Shown here: piece by piece, positions 1 to 9,096 of the stretch | Layout: every line of letters starts with the position of its first letter | Numbering within the stretch: the first letter of the stretch is position 1 | NCBI RefSeq assembly: GCF_900113065.1 | Contig: NZ_FOOA01000002.1 | Location: forward strand, 1-64,000 | Source: Aureimonas phyllosphaerae | GTDB taxonomy: Bacteria > Pseudomonadota > Alphaproteobacteria > Rhizobiales > Rhizobiaceae | DNA: 64,000 nucleotides | Direction: 5' to 3' | The notes under the pieces: model-generated | Told to the model about the DNA's origin: nothing | Databases searched by the model: none | The model's input: the letters and a program-made list of their open reading frames with translations, nothing else | Translations under genes and position numbers: made by a program

Positions 1-285
1 CTCTCTTTCTTCCGTTCTCTCTTCAATTCTCAAAGAACCCGGCAAACCACAAAAGTCCGCCGCTCGGGTGACCAACCTGGCCAGCCACCCTTCAAGCATG
101 CCAGAAGCAAACTCGAAAAAACTCGTCCGACACTCACAAGAGGCGCAAAACCGAGCCAGCCAGCCATCCCCTCCCAGATATCCCGGAAGAACACAACCGC
201 TAACCCAACTTCCCGGCAAACCAACCAGACCGCCTCAGCCGTCCAACCCGTCCGCCCCGGCGCCACCGCCGTCGTCGATGAGCGG
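1..285 (-). other. Probable rRNA operon leader (no protein gene)
   Basis: This stretch has no convincing protein gene. Read on the minus strand it starts at a strong promoter (286-315) and ends at the window edge with a boxA-like element and an A/G-rich run, the arrangement found just upstream of 16S rRNA genes. I infer that it is the transcribed leader of an rRNA operon whose 16S gene lies left of position 1. No rRNA sequence is inside the window, so this rests on the promoter and boxA alone. Confidence 0.5.
22..40 (-). promoter_or_regulatory. boxA-like antitermination element
   Basis: On the minus strand this reads GGGTTCTTTGAGAATTGAA. The core TTCTTTGA resembles the NusB/NusE-binding boxA of rRNA leaders (E. 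coli TGCTCTTTAACA). It lies about 240 bases downstream of the strong minus-strand promoter and is followed by an A/G-rich run to the window edge. That fits the last part of a 16S leader. The assignment is by motif only. Confidence 0.45.
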
Positions 286-315
286 CTTATAGGGGGAGAT
301 ACGCAGGAAGGTCAA
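286..315 (-). promoter_or_regulatory. Strong sigma-70 promoter, probable rrn promoter
   Basis: On the minus strand TTGACC (315-310) is followed after 18 bases by TATAAG (291-286). This is one of the closest matches to consensus in the window. It lies just past the tgt stop codon and points away from tgt toward the left edge. No ribosome binding site or open frame follows, which favours a stable-RNA transcript. Transcription would begin near 279. Confidence 0.6.
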
Positions 316-389
316 CAGGGAAATGCAAGGGAAAGGGAAAAAAGCGGTCGGAGCTTCTCCATGAGGCCTCCTGGTCCTGAGCGACGCCC

Positions 390-1529
390 TCAGCGTCGGA
401 ATGCTCCCCTCGCCTCCTCGCCCTTGGCCCAGCCCTCGGTGGTCTCGGCGACGAAGTCGCCGAACCGTTCGGTTTCGATAGCCTGCCGAGCGCCCGCCAT
501 CAGCGTTTGGTAGTAGGCGAGATTGTTCCAGGTCAGCAGCATTGCGCCAAGTGTTTCCTCGGTGCGGACGAGATGGTGAAGGTATGCCCTCGCGTAGTCC
601 CGCGATGCCGGGCAATCGGAATGCTCATCCAGCGGCGTGGCATCTTCGGCGTGCCGGGCATTCCGCAAGTTGATGCGCCCGTGGCGCGTAAAGGCAAGCC
701 CGTGGCGTCCGGCGCGGGTTGGCATCACGCAGTCGAACATGTCGATCCCGCGCGCGATCGACTGAAGAAGATCGTCCGGCGTGCCGACGCCCATGAGGTA
801 GCGTGGCTTCTCCACCGGCATCACCGGAACCGTTTCCTCGAGAATGCGAAGCATCACCTCCTGCGGCTCGCCGACGGCAAGCCCGCCGACGGCATAGCCC
901 TTCAGCTCCATGGCTCGTAGGCGTTCGGCCGAGCGGACCCGGAGATCCACGACGTCGCCGCCCTGAACGATGCCGAACATCGCCTTGCCGGGTTGATTGC
1001 CGAAGGCGATGGCGCAGCGTTCCGCCCAGCGCAGCGAGAGCTCCATGGCCCGCTCGACCTCCGGACGCTCCGCGGGCAGACGGATGCACTCGTCGAGTTG
1101 CATCTGGATATCGCTGTCGAGCAGTCCTTGGATCTCGATCGAACGCTCGGGCGTCAACTCATGCACCGAGCCATCGACATGGGACCTGAAGGTGACGCCC
1201 TCTTCGGACATCTTCCGCAGGCTCGCGAGCGACATCACCTGAAATCCGCCTGAGTCCGTCAGGATCGGATAGGGCCAGCGGGCAAACTCGTGTAGCCCGC
1301 CGAGGCGTGCCACGCGTTCGGCGCCGGGACGCAGCATCAGGTGGTAGGTGTTGCCGAGAATAATATCCGATCCGAGATCGCGAACCTGATCGAGATACAT
1401 CGCCTTGACCGTCGCGGCCGTCCCGACGGGCATGAAGGCGGGCGTGCGGATCTCGCCGCGCGGCATGCGGATTGTGCCGCGCCGGGCCAGACCATCGGTC
1501 GCGGATACGTTGAACTGGAACTCGGTCAA
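390..1529 (-). CDS. tgt: tRNA-guanine transglycosylase (queuine tRNA-ribosyltransferase)
   Basis: Exchanges guanine-34 for the queuosine precursor preQ1 in tRNAs with GUN anticodons, in the cytoplasm. The 379-residue product is full length. It has DSGGFQVMS near residue 92, which supplies one active-site Asp, and GVGTPDD followed by [12 protein letters not shown], whose Asp is the covalent nucleophile. The C-terminal zinc module is degenerate. The positions that are Cys-x-Cys-x2-Cys-x25-His in E. coli read Ser304, Cys306, Ser309 and Asn335 here, although the surrounding YLHHL block is conserved. The start overlaps the queA stop by four bases, so the two queuosine genes are translationally coupled. 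The identity is secure, but how the fold is stabilised without the usual zinc site is unclear. Confidence 0.97.
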   Translation of the reverse strand: MTEFQFNVSATDGLARRGTIRMPRGEIRTPAFMPVGTAATVKAMYLDQVRDLGSDIILGNTYHLMLRPGAERVARLGGLHEFARWPYPILTDSGGFQVMSLASLRKMSEEGVTFRSHVDGSVHELTPERSIEIQGLLDSDIQMQLDECIRLPAERPEVERAMELSLRWAERCAIAFGNQPGKAMFGIVQGGDVVDLRVRSAERLRAMELKGYAVGGLAVGEPQEVMLRILEETVPVMPVEKPRYLMGVGTPDDLLQSIARGIDMFDCVMPTRAGRHGLAFTRHGRINLRNARHAEDATPLDEHSDCPASRDYARAYLHHLVRTEETLGAMLLTWNNLAYYQTLMAGARQAIETERFGDFVAETTEGWAKGEEARGAFRR

Positions 1530-2605
1530 GCGCTGCGCTCCAGGAGACAGGCGTCCCCGTAGGAATAGAAACGATAGCCGCCGGCAATCGCGTGATCGTA
1601 TGCGGCGCGCATTCGGTCGAGGCCGCTGAAGGCCGACACCAGCATGAAAAGCGTCGAACGCGGCAGGTGAAAGTTCGTCATGAGCGCGTCGACCGCCCGG
1701 AACTGGAAGCCTGGCGTGATGAAGATGTCGGTCGCATCCGAGAACGGTTCGATCCGCCCCGTCGCGCGCGCTGCGCTTTCCAGAAGGCGAAGCGATGTCG
1801 TGCCGACGGCAACGATCCGGCGCCCGTCGTCCCGCGCAGTCTGCAATCGCTCCGCGACGTCCTTCGTTACGACGCCGATTTCGCTGTGCATGCGGTGCTC
1901 GGTCGTATCGTCGGCCTTGACCGGCAGGAACGTACCCGCGCCGACGTGCAGAGTAACAAACTCCTGCATTACGCCGCGGTATTCGAGCTCCGCCAGAAGC
2001 TCCGGCGTGAAATGGAGGCCCGCAGTCGGGGCGGCAACCGCACCTTCCTCGCGGGCGAATACCGTCTGATAGTCGCGCAGGTCGTCGTCGTCGACCGCGC
2101 GCTTTGATGCGATGTAGGGCGGAAGAGGCAAATGCCCGACGACCGAGATCGCCGCGTCGAGTTCGGGGCCGGCCAGTGTAAACCGGAGGTTGACCTCGCC
2201 GCCCTCCCCTTTCTCGAGGACGACGGCTTCGAGGCCGGGATCTGTCGCGGTGCCGGACGAGAATACGACGAGATCGCCGACCTTGATCCGCTTGCCTGGC
2301 CGCATGAAGGCCTTCCAGCGATCGAGCGCGATGCGCATGTGTAGCGTCGCGTCGACTGCTACGCGGGACGATCCATCCGAGCCGGCCCTTATCCGCTCAC
2401 CGGTCAGCTGGGCCGGGATGACCTTGGTGTCGTTGAAGACGAGGACGTCCCCTTCGCGCAGAAAGTCCGGCAGGTCGCCCACCCGGCAATCCGCGAATGG
2501 ACCCGACGCGGGGACATAGAGAAGCCTGGCGGATTCGCGCGGAAGAGCGGGTCGCAAGGCGATCCGCTCTTCCGGCAGTTCGAAGTCGAAGAGATCGACT
2601 TGCAC
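1526..2605 (-). CDS. queA: S-adenosylmethionine:tRNA ribosyltransferase-isomerase
   Basis: Moves the ribosyl group of S-adenosylmethionine onto preQ1-34 in tRNA to give epoxyqueuosine, the step after Tgt. The product is 359 residues, close to the usual 340-360. It opens with [14 protein letters not shown], the typical QueA N-terminus, and carries GLHFTPELL and HVGAGTF in the middle and an NFHLPRSTL block near the C-terminus. I chose the GTG at 2605: conserved sequence begins there, and an AAGG lies five bases upstream. Upstream in-frame codons overlap the preceding cyclophilin gene and look non-native. The gap to that gene is only 10 bases and queA overlaps tgt, so all three are probably co-transcribed. 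Confidence 0.96.
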   Translation of the reverse strand: MQVDLFDFELPEERIALRPALPRESARLLYVPASGPFADCRVGDLPDFLREGDVLVFNDTKVIPAQLTGERIRAGSDGSSRVAVDATLHMRIALDRWKAFMRPGKRIKVGDLVVFSSGTATDPGLEAVVLEKGEGGEVNLRFTLAGPELDAAISVVGHLPLPPYIASKRAVDDDDLRDYQTVFAREEGAVAAPTAGLHFTPELLAELEYRGVMQEFVTLHVGAGTFLPVKADDTTEHRMHSEIGVVTKDVAERLQTARDDGRRIVAVGTTSLRLLESAARATGRIEPFSDATDIFITPGFQFRAVDALMTNFHLPRSTLFMLVSAFSGLDRMRAAYDHAIAGGYRFYSYGDACLLERSA

Positions 2606-2615
2606 GGGAACCTTG

Positions 2616-3086
2616 TCAGATGTCCGCGGCGACGCGCATGGTGGTGATCGAGTCGGGATCGCGGACCGGCTCGCCACGCTTGATCTTGTCAACGGCGTCC
2701 ATGCCCTCGACGACCTCGCCCCAGACCGAATACTGGCGATCCAGCCAGGGCGCGCGCTCGAAGCAGATGAAGAACTGCGAGTTGGCGCTGTTCGGGTTGG
2801 CCGTGCGCGCGGCCGACACCGTCCCGCGCTTGTGCGGCTCGGCCGAGAATTCCGCCTTCAGGTCCGGCTTGTCGGAACCACCGGTGCCGGTGCCCGTCGG
2901 ATCGCCGGTCTGGGCCATGAAGCCGTCGATCACCCGGTGGAACACGACGCCGTCGTAGAAGCCTTCGCGAGCGAGCTCCTTGACGCGGGCGACGTGGCCC
3001 GGCGCGAGATCAGGCCGCAGCTTGATGACGACCTGCCCCTTCGTCGTTTCCAGAACCAGCGTGTTCTCGGGATCTTCGAAGGCCAT
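2616..3086 (-). CDS. ppiB: Cytoplasmic cyclophilin-type peptidyl-prolyl isomerase
   Basis: Catalyses cis-trans isomerisation of X-Pro bonds in the cytoplasm. The 156-residue protein is one cyclophilin domain with no signal peptide. The active-site block [19 protein letters not shown] carries the catalytic Arg near residue 50, and NSANSQFFI follows near residue 97. It is a close paralogue of the next gene upstream, which carries a signal peptide, so the pair probably arose by duplication and serves two compartments. It lies between that paralogue and queA in one minus-strand run. Confidence 0.95.
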   Translation of the reverse strand: MAFEDPENTLVLETTKGQVVIKLRPDLAPGHVARVKELAREGFYDGVVFHRVIDGFMAQTGDPTGTGTGGSDKPDLKAEFSAEPHKRGTVSAARTANPNSANSQFFICFERAPWLDRQYSVWGEVVEGMDAVDKIKRGEPVRDPDSITTMRVAADI

Positions 3087-3110
3087 TGTGCGTCTCCTAT
3101 CAATGACGGA

Positions 3111-3137
3111 GGGCGATCCGACAGACTCGGATCGCCC
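3111..3137. repeat. Perfect 11-bp inverted repeat between the cyclophilin genes
   Basis: GGGCGATCCGA (3111-3121), loop CAGAC, then TCGGATCGCCC (3127-3137): a perfect 11-base-pair stem. No T-run follows on either strand, so it is not a classical terminator. In the minus-strand transcript it would form a strong intercistronic hairpin between the periplasmic and cytoplasmic cyclophilin genes. It could trim, stabilise or partly terminate the message. Confidence 0.7.
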
Positions 3138-3185
3138 AGATGCTTGCGTGAATGGATGAAGCGCCCTGCGGTTGCAAGGCCGATA

Positions 3186-3725
<540 letters not shown>

Positions 3726-3745
3726 CGTCGAACTCCGGGCAGCCC

Positions 3746-4240
3746 TCAGGAAGAGAAGAGCTTGCGTTTCAGGGCGGCGGCGACGTGCTCCGGTACGAAG
3801 GAGGTTACGTCCCCGCCCATTTTGGCGATCTGGCGGACCAATGTGGCCGTAATGGGCCTCGTCGCAGGCGACGCGGGCAGGAAAAGCGTCGTCAGTTCAG
3901 GCATCAGGCTACGGTTCATCCCGGCCATCTGCATCTCGTAGTCAAAGTCCGTCGCATCCCGCAGACCGCGCACCAGCGCAGTCGCCTTCTGTCGACGGGC
4001 TTCCTCCACCACGAGATCGTCGAAGAATGAAATGCGGACCTGCGCAGCGTCCGGTCGACCAGCGAGACTACCGATCACCAGATCGGCTCTCTCCTGCGCC
4101 GAAAACAACGGTGTCTTGCCCGGGTGGACGCCGATCGCGACGACCACCTCATCGAAGAGCCGCGCTGCCGTCTGCAGAACGTCGACGTGCCCGAGTGTCG
4201 GCGGATCGAAGCTTCCAGCGTAGAGGGCGATCCGCGTCAT
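3746..4240 (-). CDS. coaD: Phosphopantetheine adenylyltransferase
   Basis: Transfers AMP from ATP to 4'-phosphopantetheine to make dephospho-CoA, the penultimate step of coenzyme A synthesis. The 164-residue protein begins with [12 protein letters not shown], the nucleotidyltransferase T/HxGH signature with the nucleotide-binding His. It also has [14 protein letters not shown], typical of CoaD. It is the first gene of the minus-strand run toward tgt. Its product has no pathway link to the genes that follow, so the arrangement reflects shared transcription rather than function. Confidence 0.97.
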   Translation of the reverse strand: MTRIALYAGSFDPPTLGHVDVLQTAARLFDEVVVAIGVHPGKTPLFSAQERADLVIGSLAGRPDAAQVRISFFDDLVVEEARRQKATALVRGLRDATDFDYEMQMAGMNRSLMPELTTLFLPASPATRPITATLVRQIAKMGGDVTSFVPEHVAAALKRKLFSS

Positions 4241-4435
4241 GACGACTTGCTAACCATAGGGCACGATCGCTGTAGCGGGTTGAAACGGCACGGGGCGCGA
4301 TACCAGATTGAGAAGGATTCACACCGCAAGATACCCATGAACGTTCGCGCGGCGTGAGCGCGAATCGGAGCGATCCAGCAATGGAACGATTCGTCAACCA
4401 TTCACGTTATGGCGTTGTATTTCGGAGGGAAATCC

Positions 4436-4564
4436 ATGCTGTTCCTCGCCCTGTCGCTCGCGATGGTCGCTTCTCTGTCCACCGCTACCGTGATCGCGAT
4501 GCACAATGAAGCGAGCAAACAGCGCGCTCGCGCCTTCGCCCGCAAGCCGAAGATCCTCGGCTGA
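4436..4564 (+). CDS. Small single-pass membrane protein, 42 residues
   Basis: I do not recognise this gene. It encodes 42 residues: a hydrophobic N-terminal segment of about 22 residues (MLFLALSLAMVASLSTATVI) followed by a strongly basic tail rich in Lys and Arg that ends KPKILG. The case for a real gene is the ribosome binding site GGAGG, six bases before the ATG, and the classic one-helix plus positive-tail layout with the tail predicted cytoplasmic. It stands alone between coaD (divergent) and gyrA (convergent). Function is unknown. Confidence 0.6.
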   Translation: MLFLALSLAMVASLSTATVIAMHNEASKQRARAFARKPKILG

Positions 4565-4617
4565 CCGCAGTCTGCGGCAGGACGGCACCAAGCCGCCACC
4601 GCAGTCGACTCCCATCC

Positions 4618-7374
4618 TCACTCGCTGGACGGTTCCGGCGCCTCGCCTGAAGGTTCGGCCAGAGCCGGCTCTTCGGTCCCTTGGTCGGGGATGCGCTCTA
4701 CGGAAACGACCCGCTCATTGTCGGCCGTGTTGAAGATCGTCACGCCCTTGGTCGCACGACCGGCGATGCGAATGCCTTCGACGGGAACGCGGATCATCTG
4801 ACCTCGGTCCGAGATCATCAGAACCTGATCGCCGGATTCGACAGGGAACCCGGCCACGAGACGTCCGATATCGCCGACCCGCCCGAGATCCGTCGCGCGA
4901 ATGCCTTTGCCGCCGCGTCCGCTGGTGCGGAAATCGTATGATGACGAGCGTTTGCCGAAGCCGAACTCGCTGAGCGTGAGGACGAACTCTTCGCGCGCGC
5001 CGAGATCGGCATAACGTTCCGCGGAAATCGACACGCTCTCCGCGGCTTCCTCGTCCGCCACGTCCTCGGCGACATCGCCTTCGACCGCGCGCCGCTTGCG
5101 CAGATAGTCTGCGCGCTCGGCCGGGGTCGCCTCGACGTGGCGCAGGATCGCCATCGAGATCAGGCGATCGCTGTCACCGAGCGCCATGCCGCGCACGCCG
5201 ATCGAGTTGCGGCCCGTAAAGACGCGTACGTCCGTGACCGGGAAGCGGATGCAAAGTCCCGCCGACGACACGAGCAGAACGTCGTCGTCCTCGCCGCAGA
5301 CGGCAACCGCCAGAATCTCGTCTTCCGCCTCTTCCAGCTTCATCGCGATCTTGCCGTTGCGGTTCACCTGCGTGAAATCCGACAGCTTGTTGCGGCGAAC
5401 CGTTCCCTTGGTGGTCGCGAACATCACGTTCAGCCGCTCGGCCGCTTCCTCCTCGTTGGGAAGCGGGAGGATCGAGGTGATGCGCTCGCCCTTCTCCAGC
5501 GGCAGCATGTTCACGAGTGCCTTGCCGCGGGACTGCGGCGTGGCGAGCGGCAGCCGCCAGACCTTCTCCTTGTAGACAATGCCACGTGAGGAAAAGAATA
5601 GGACGGGCGTGTGGGTGTTCGCGACGAAGAGCCGGGTGACCGAGTCTTCCTCGTCCTTTAGCGACATGCCGGAGCGGCCCTTTCCGCCGCGCCGCTGCGC
5701 CCGATAGATGCTGAGCGGGACGCGCTTGATGTAGCCGCCGTGGCTGACGGTCACGACCATGTCCTCGCGCGGAATCAGGTCCTCGTCGTCGAGGTCGGCT
5801 GCGCCTTCGAGGAGCAGCGTGCGACGCGGGGTAGCGAACTCGTCGCGGACCGCCGTCAGCTCGTCCTTGATGATCTCGCGCACGCGCACCCGCGAGGACA
5901 GGATCTCGAGGTAGTCACGGATCTCATTCCCGATCGTGTTCAGCTCGTCGCCGATCTCGTCGCGTCCGAGGGCGGTCAGGCGCTGCAGTCGGAGGTCGAG
6001 GATCGCGCGCGCTTGCGTCTCCGACAGCCTGTAGGTGCCGGCGTCGCTGATGCGATGACGCGGATCGTCGATGAGGCGGATCAGCGGCGCGACGTCCCTC
6101 GCCTCCCACTCCCGCTCCATCAGCTGCTCGCGCGCCGTCGTCGGGTCGGGCGCATGGCGGATCAGTTTGATGATCTCGTCGATGTTGGCGACCGCGATCG
6201 CGAGGCCGACCAGGACGTGAGCCCGCTCGCGCGCCTTGCGCAGAAGGTACTTCGTGCGGCGTTGTACCACCTCTTCGCGGAACGCCACGAAGGCGGACAG
6301 CATGTCGAGGAGGTTCATCTGCTCCGGCTTGCCGCCGTTCAGCGCCACCATATTGGCGCCGAACGTCGTCTGCAGGGGCGTGAAACGGTAAAGCTGGTTC
6401 AGGATGACGTCTGACGAGGCATCGCGCTTGCACTCGATCACGACGCGGTAGCCCTCGCGATCGCTCTCGTCTCGAATGTCGGAGATGCCTTCGACGCGCT
6501 TTTCGCGCACCAAGTCGGCCATCTTCTCGATCATCGAGGCCTTGTTCACCTGATACGGGATCTCGGTGATGACGATCGCCTCGCGGTCGCCGCGCATTTC
6601 CTCGATATGCACCTTGCCGCGCATTAGGATCGAACCGCGCCCGGTAGCGTACGCGCTCTGGATGCCCGCGCGGCCGAGCACGATGGCGCCGGTCGGGAAG
6701 TCGGGCCCCGGAACGATGTCCATCAGGTCCGGCAGCTGCAGCGCCGGATTGTCGATCAGCGCGATGCAGCCGTCGATCAGTTCGCCGAGATTGTGCGGCG
6801 GGATGTTCGTCGCCATGCCGACGGCAATGCCGCCTGAACCGTTGAGAAGGAGGTTCGGAACGCGCGCCGGAAGCACGACCGGCTCCTGCTCGCGGCCGTC
6901 GTAATTGTCTTGGAAGTCGACCGTTTCCTTGTCGATGTCCGCCAGGATCGCGTCGGACACCTTCTCCAGCCGGCATTCGGTGTAGCGCATGGCTGCCGGC
7001 GGATCGCCGTCGATCGAACCGAAGTTCCCCTGCCCGTCGATCAGCGGCGCGCGCAGCGAGAAGTCCTGCGCCATGCGCACCAGCGCGTCATAGATCGAGG
7101 CGTCGCCGTGCGGATGATACTTACCCATCACCTCACCGACGACACCAGCGGACTTGCGATAGGACTTGTTCCAGACCAGTCCCATCTCGCTCATTGCGTA
7201 AAGCACGCGCCGATGCACCGGCTTCAACCCGTCGCGAACGTCGGGAAGCGCGCGGCTCACGATCACGCTCATCGCGTAGTCGAGATAGGAACGCTGCATC
7301 TCCTCGATGATGGAGACCGGCTCGATCCCCGTCGGACGCTCGGGCTGGATGGAATCGGGAGGAAGATCGGACAA
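4618..7374 (-). CDS. gyrA: DNA gyrase subunit A
   Basis: The breakage-reunion subunit of gyrase, which introduces negative supercoils with GyrB. The product is 918 residues. The catalytic Tyr131 lies in AAMRYTECR, the quinolone-resistance region is [11 protein letters not shown] (residues 86-96), and the C-terminal domain opens with the GyrA box QRRGGKG. I place the start at TTG 7374, with AGGA seven bases upstream. A GTG at 7422 extends the frame but lies upstream of the expected transcription start of the promoter at 7405-7432. Residue 92, equivalent to E. coli Ser83, is Ala. The tail is acidic ([18 protein letters not shown]). Confidence 0.97.
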   Translation of the reverse strand: MSDLPPDSIQPERPTGIEPVSIIEEMQRSYLDYAMSVIVSRALPDVRDGLKPVHRRVLYAMSEMGLVWNKSYRKSAGVVGEVMGKYHPHGDASIYDALVRMAQDFSLRAPLIDGQGNFGSIDGDPPAAMRYTECRLEKVSDAILADIDKETVDFQDNYDGREQEPVVLPARVPNLLLNGSGGIAVGMATNIPPHNLGELIDGCIALIDNPALQLPDLMDIVPGPDFPTGAIVLGRAGIQSAYATGRGSILMRGKVHIEEMRGDREAIVITEIPYQVNKASMIEKMADLVREKRVEGISDIRDESDREGYRVVIECKRDASSDVILNQLYRFTPLQTTFGANMVALNGGKPEQMNLLDMLSAFVAFREEVVQRRTKYLLRKARERAHVLVGLAIAVANIDEIIKLIRHAPDPTTAREQLMEREWEARDVAPLIRLIDDPRHRISDAGTYRLSETQARAILDLRLQRLTALGRDEIGDELNTIGNEIRDYLEILSSRVRVREIIKDELTAVRDEFATPRRTLLLEGAADLDDEDLIPREDMVVTVSHGGYIKRVPLSIYRAQRRGGKGRSGMSLKDEEDSVTRLFVANTHTPVLFFSSRGIVYKEKVWRLPLATPQSRGKALVNMLPLEKGERITSILPLPNEEEAAERLNVMFATTKGTVRRNKLSDFTQVNRNGKIAMKLEEAEDEILAVAVCGEDDDVLLVSSAGLCIRFPVTDVRVFTGRNSIGVRGMALGDSDRLISMAILRHVEATPAERADYLRKRRAVEGDVAEDVADEEAAESVSISAERYADLGAREEFVLTLSEFGFGKRSSSYDFRTSGRGGKGIRATDLGRVGDIGRLVAGFPVESGDQVLMISDRGQMIRVPVEGIRIAGRATKGVTIFNTADNERVVSVERIPDQGTEEPALAEPSGEAPEPSSE

Positions 7375-7404
7375 GATGAAATCCTGGGCAGAATGTACCG
7401 TCCT

Positions 7405-7432
7405 TATATAAGGAACCGGCACCTTGACGCAA
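7405..7432 (-). promoter_or_regulatory. gyrA promoter
   Basis: On the minus strand TTGCGT (7432-7427) is followed after 16 bases by TATATA (7410-7405), overlapping a second -10 candidate TATAAG. Transcription would begin near 7398 and leave a leader of about 24 bases before the TTG start at 7374. This placement is the main argument for that start codon. Confidence 0.6.
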
Positions 7433-7573
7433 ATCGGCGCGCTTGTAATTCGATCGTCGGATCAATGAGTTGGCAGGTGGCCCGCAAATAAACGTCGCAC
7501 GTTTCGCACAATCCGCCGCGCGGCCGTCGCACCGGCATCCCGTCGACGCTATGAGAGGAGGATTTTCAGCGAC

Positions 7574-8221
7574 GTGCGGGGCCTGCGAATGATCGAGACA
7601 CTGCTCAACGGCTTCGCCACGCTGTTCGTCATCATCGACCCGATCGGGCTGGCTCCGATCTTCCTCGGGCTAACGGCCGGCCTGTCGCGAACCGATCGTG
7701 CGCGGATCGCGCGCAACGGCTGTCTCATCGCCTTCGCGATCCTTGCCATCTTCGGCCTCGCGGGCCTCAGCGTCCTGACGGCGCTCGGCATCTCGCTCGG
7801 CGCCTTCCGCGTGGCCGGCGGGCTGTTCCTGTTCTGGATTGCGTTCGAACTGGTGTTCGAGAAGCGGAAGACGCGCAAGGAAAAGGATGCCCAGACAGCC
7901 ATGACCGAGCACGAGGCCGGGGAGATTGCGGCCGTGCCGCTGGCGATCCCGCTGATGGCCGGACCCGGCGCGATTTCCGCCGTGATCCTTCTTTCCGGCG
8001 AGTTGCCGTCCGCCGCGGGACAGGGGAGCGTGCTGGCGGTCGTCGCCATCACGATCTTTGTCGCCTACCTCTTCCTGCGCGCAGCCGATCGGCTCGAGCG
8101 CCTGATGGGGCATACGGGCCGCGCGGTCGTCACCCGTCTTCTGGGTGTTCTCCTGGCGGCGCTCGCCGTCCAGTTCGTCAGCGACGGGGTCAAGGCGTTG
8201 TTCCTCGTTCCCGCCGCCTGA
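7574..8221 (+). CDS. MarC-family integral membrane protein
   Basis: A six-helix inner-membrane protein of the MarC/UPF0056 family, whose transport role is not established. The signature IDPIGLAPIFL lies in the first helix, GAFRVAGGLFLFWIA follows, and AIPLMAGPGAISAVI opens the second half. A charged loop rich in Lys and Glu (KRKTRKEKD) separates the halves. The frame opens at GTG 7574, 12 bases after a strong AGGAGG. ATG 7589 is the alternative and would remove five residues. It is transcribed divergently from gyrA and convergently with ssb. Confidence 0.92.
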   Translation: MRGLRMIETLLNGFATLFVIIDPIGLAPIFLGLTAGLSRTDRARIARNGCLIAFAILAIFGLAGLSVLTALGISLGAFRVAGGLFLFWIAFELVFEKRKTRKEKDAQTAMTEHEAGEIAAVPLAIPLMAGPGAISAVILLSGELPSAAGQGSVLAVVAITIFVAYLFLRAADRLERLMGHTGRAVVTRLLGVLLAALAVQFVSDGVKALFLVPAA

Positions 8222-8236
8222 GCGTTCGACGACCGA

Positions 8237-8779
8237 TCAGAACGGAATCTCGTCATCCATGTCGTCGGACGGACGACCGCCGCCGCCCCCGCCGCCATAT
8301 CCACCGCCGCCGCCCGAACTGCGGCCCCCGGCGCCACCGCCGCCACGGCCGTAGTCACCGCCCCCGCCAGAGCGTCCGCCCGAGCGCTCGCCGCCGCCGT
8401 CATAGGACGGGCCGCCGCCGTCGCCACCGCGTCCGCCGAGCATCTGCAGTTCGCCGCGGAACCGCTGCAACACGACTTCGGTCGTGTACCGCTTCTGGCC
8501 CTGCTGATCTTCCCAAGAGCGCGTCTGCAGCTGACCCTCGATGTAGACCGTCGAGCCCTTCTTCAGGTATTGCTCGGCGACCTTCACCAGGTTCTCGTTG
8601 AAAATCACGACGCTATGCCACTCCGTGCGCTCCTTGCGCTCGCCGGAGGCTTTGTCGCGCCAGGTCTCGGAGGTCGCGATCCGCAGGTTCGCGATCGCAT
8701 CGCCGGAATTGAGGCGCTTGATCTCGGGATCGGCGCCGAGATTGCCGACGAGGATGACCTTGTTGACGCTACCCGCCAT
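8237..8779 (-). CDS. ssb: Single-stranded DNA-binding protein
   Basis: Coats single-stranded DNA during replication, repair and recombination and recruits partner enzymes. The 180-residue protein has an OB fold over about residues 1-110 ([15 protein letters not shown], then [13 protein letters not shown]), a Gly/Ser-rich linker of about 60 residues, and the acidic tip DDEIPF that docks partner proteins. The start is ATG 8779, preceded by GGAGAAG. It is divergent from uvrA, and an SOS box sits between the two, so both are probably LexA-controlled. Confidence 0.97.
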   Translation of the reverse strand: MAGSVNKVILVGNLGADPEIKRLNSGDAIANLRIATSETWRDKASGERKERTEWHSVVIFNENLVKVAEQYLKKGSTVYIEGQLQTRSWEDQQGQKRYTTEVVLQRFRGELQMLGGRGGDGGGPSYDGGGERSGGRSGGGGDYGRGGGGAGGRSSGGGGGYGGGGGGGRPSDDMDDEIPF

Positions 8780-9096
8780 TCTTCTTCTCCGTATGAACTC
8801 TCGTCGCGCGGACACTAGTGATATTGCCGCCGGCACGATACCGCCGGAAACGTCGATCCCCAGCCTTCTCGGTGGCCGCAGCCGCCGACATGGATTGCCG
8901 CACTGCATGATTCTGTCTAGAACAAAATGGGAACTGGGCGAAGGCAAGGCCAATCCAGCAGACCCGGACCTTTGATTCTTCGCGTGCCTTCCCGATATGG
9001 GCTGTGGGCTGGAGTGGAAAACCGGAGCGGGTGGGCGAACCGAATCCGCCGGCTTTCCATTCAAGCCCTTGTATTCGACACAGTGCGGCGAACTCC
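8780..9096. other. ssb-uvrA divergent intergenic region
   Basis: 317 bases between the two start codons. It holds the SOS box at 8920-8934 and no protein gene I can support. I could not place confident -35/-10 pairs for either gene. The uvrA reading frame remains open upstream to 9004, but conserved sequence starts only at ATG 9097. Confidence 0.6.
8920..8934. promoter_or_regulatory. SOS box (LexA operator) between ssb and uvrA
   Basis: GAACAAAATGGGAAC is an exact GAAC-N7-GAAC direct repeat, the LexA-binding pattern of alphaproteobacteria. It sits between the divergent ssb and uvrA genes, 141 bases from the ssb start and 163 from the uvrA start. Both genes are classical members of SOS regulons. 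The lexA gene itself is not in the window. Confidence 0.85.

Noticed and set aside
30-292. Open frames on both strands in the first 300 bases
   Set aside because: Compositionally odd, no ribosome binding site, no recognisable domain, and they overlap a probable rRNA leader.
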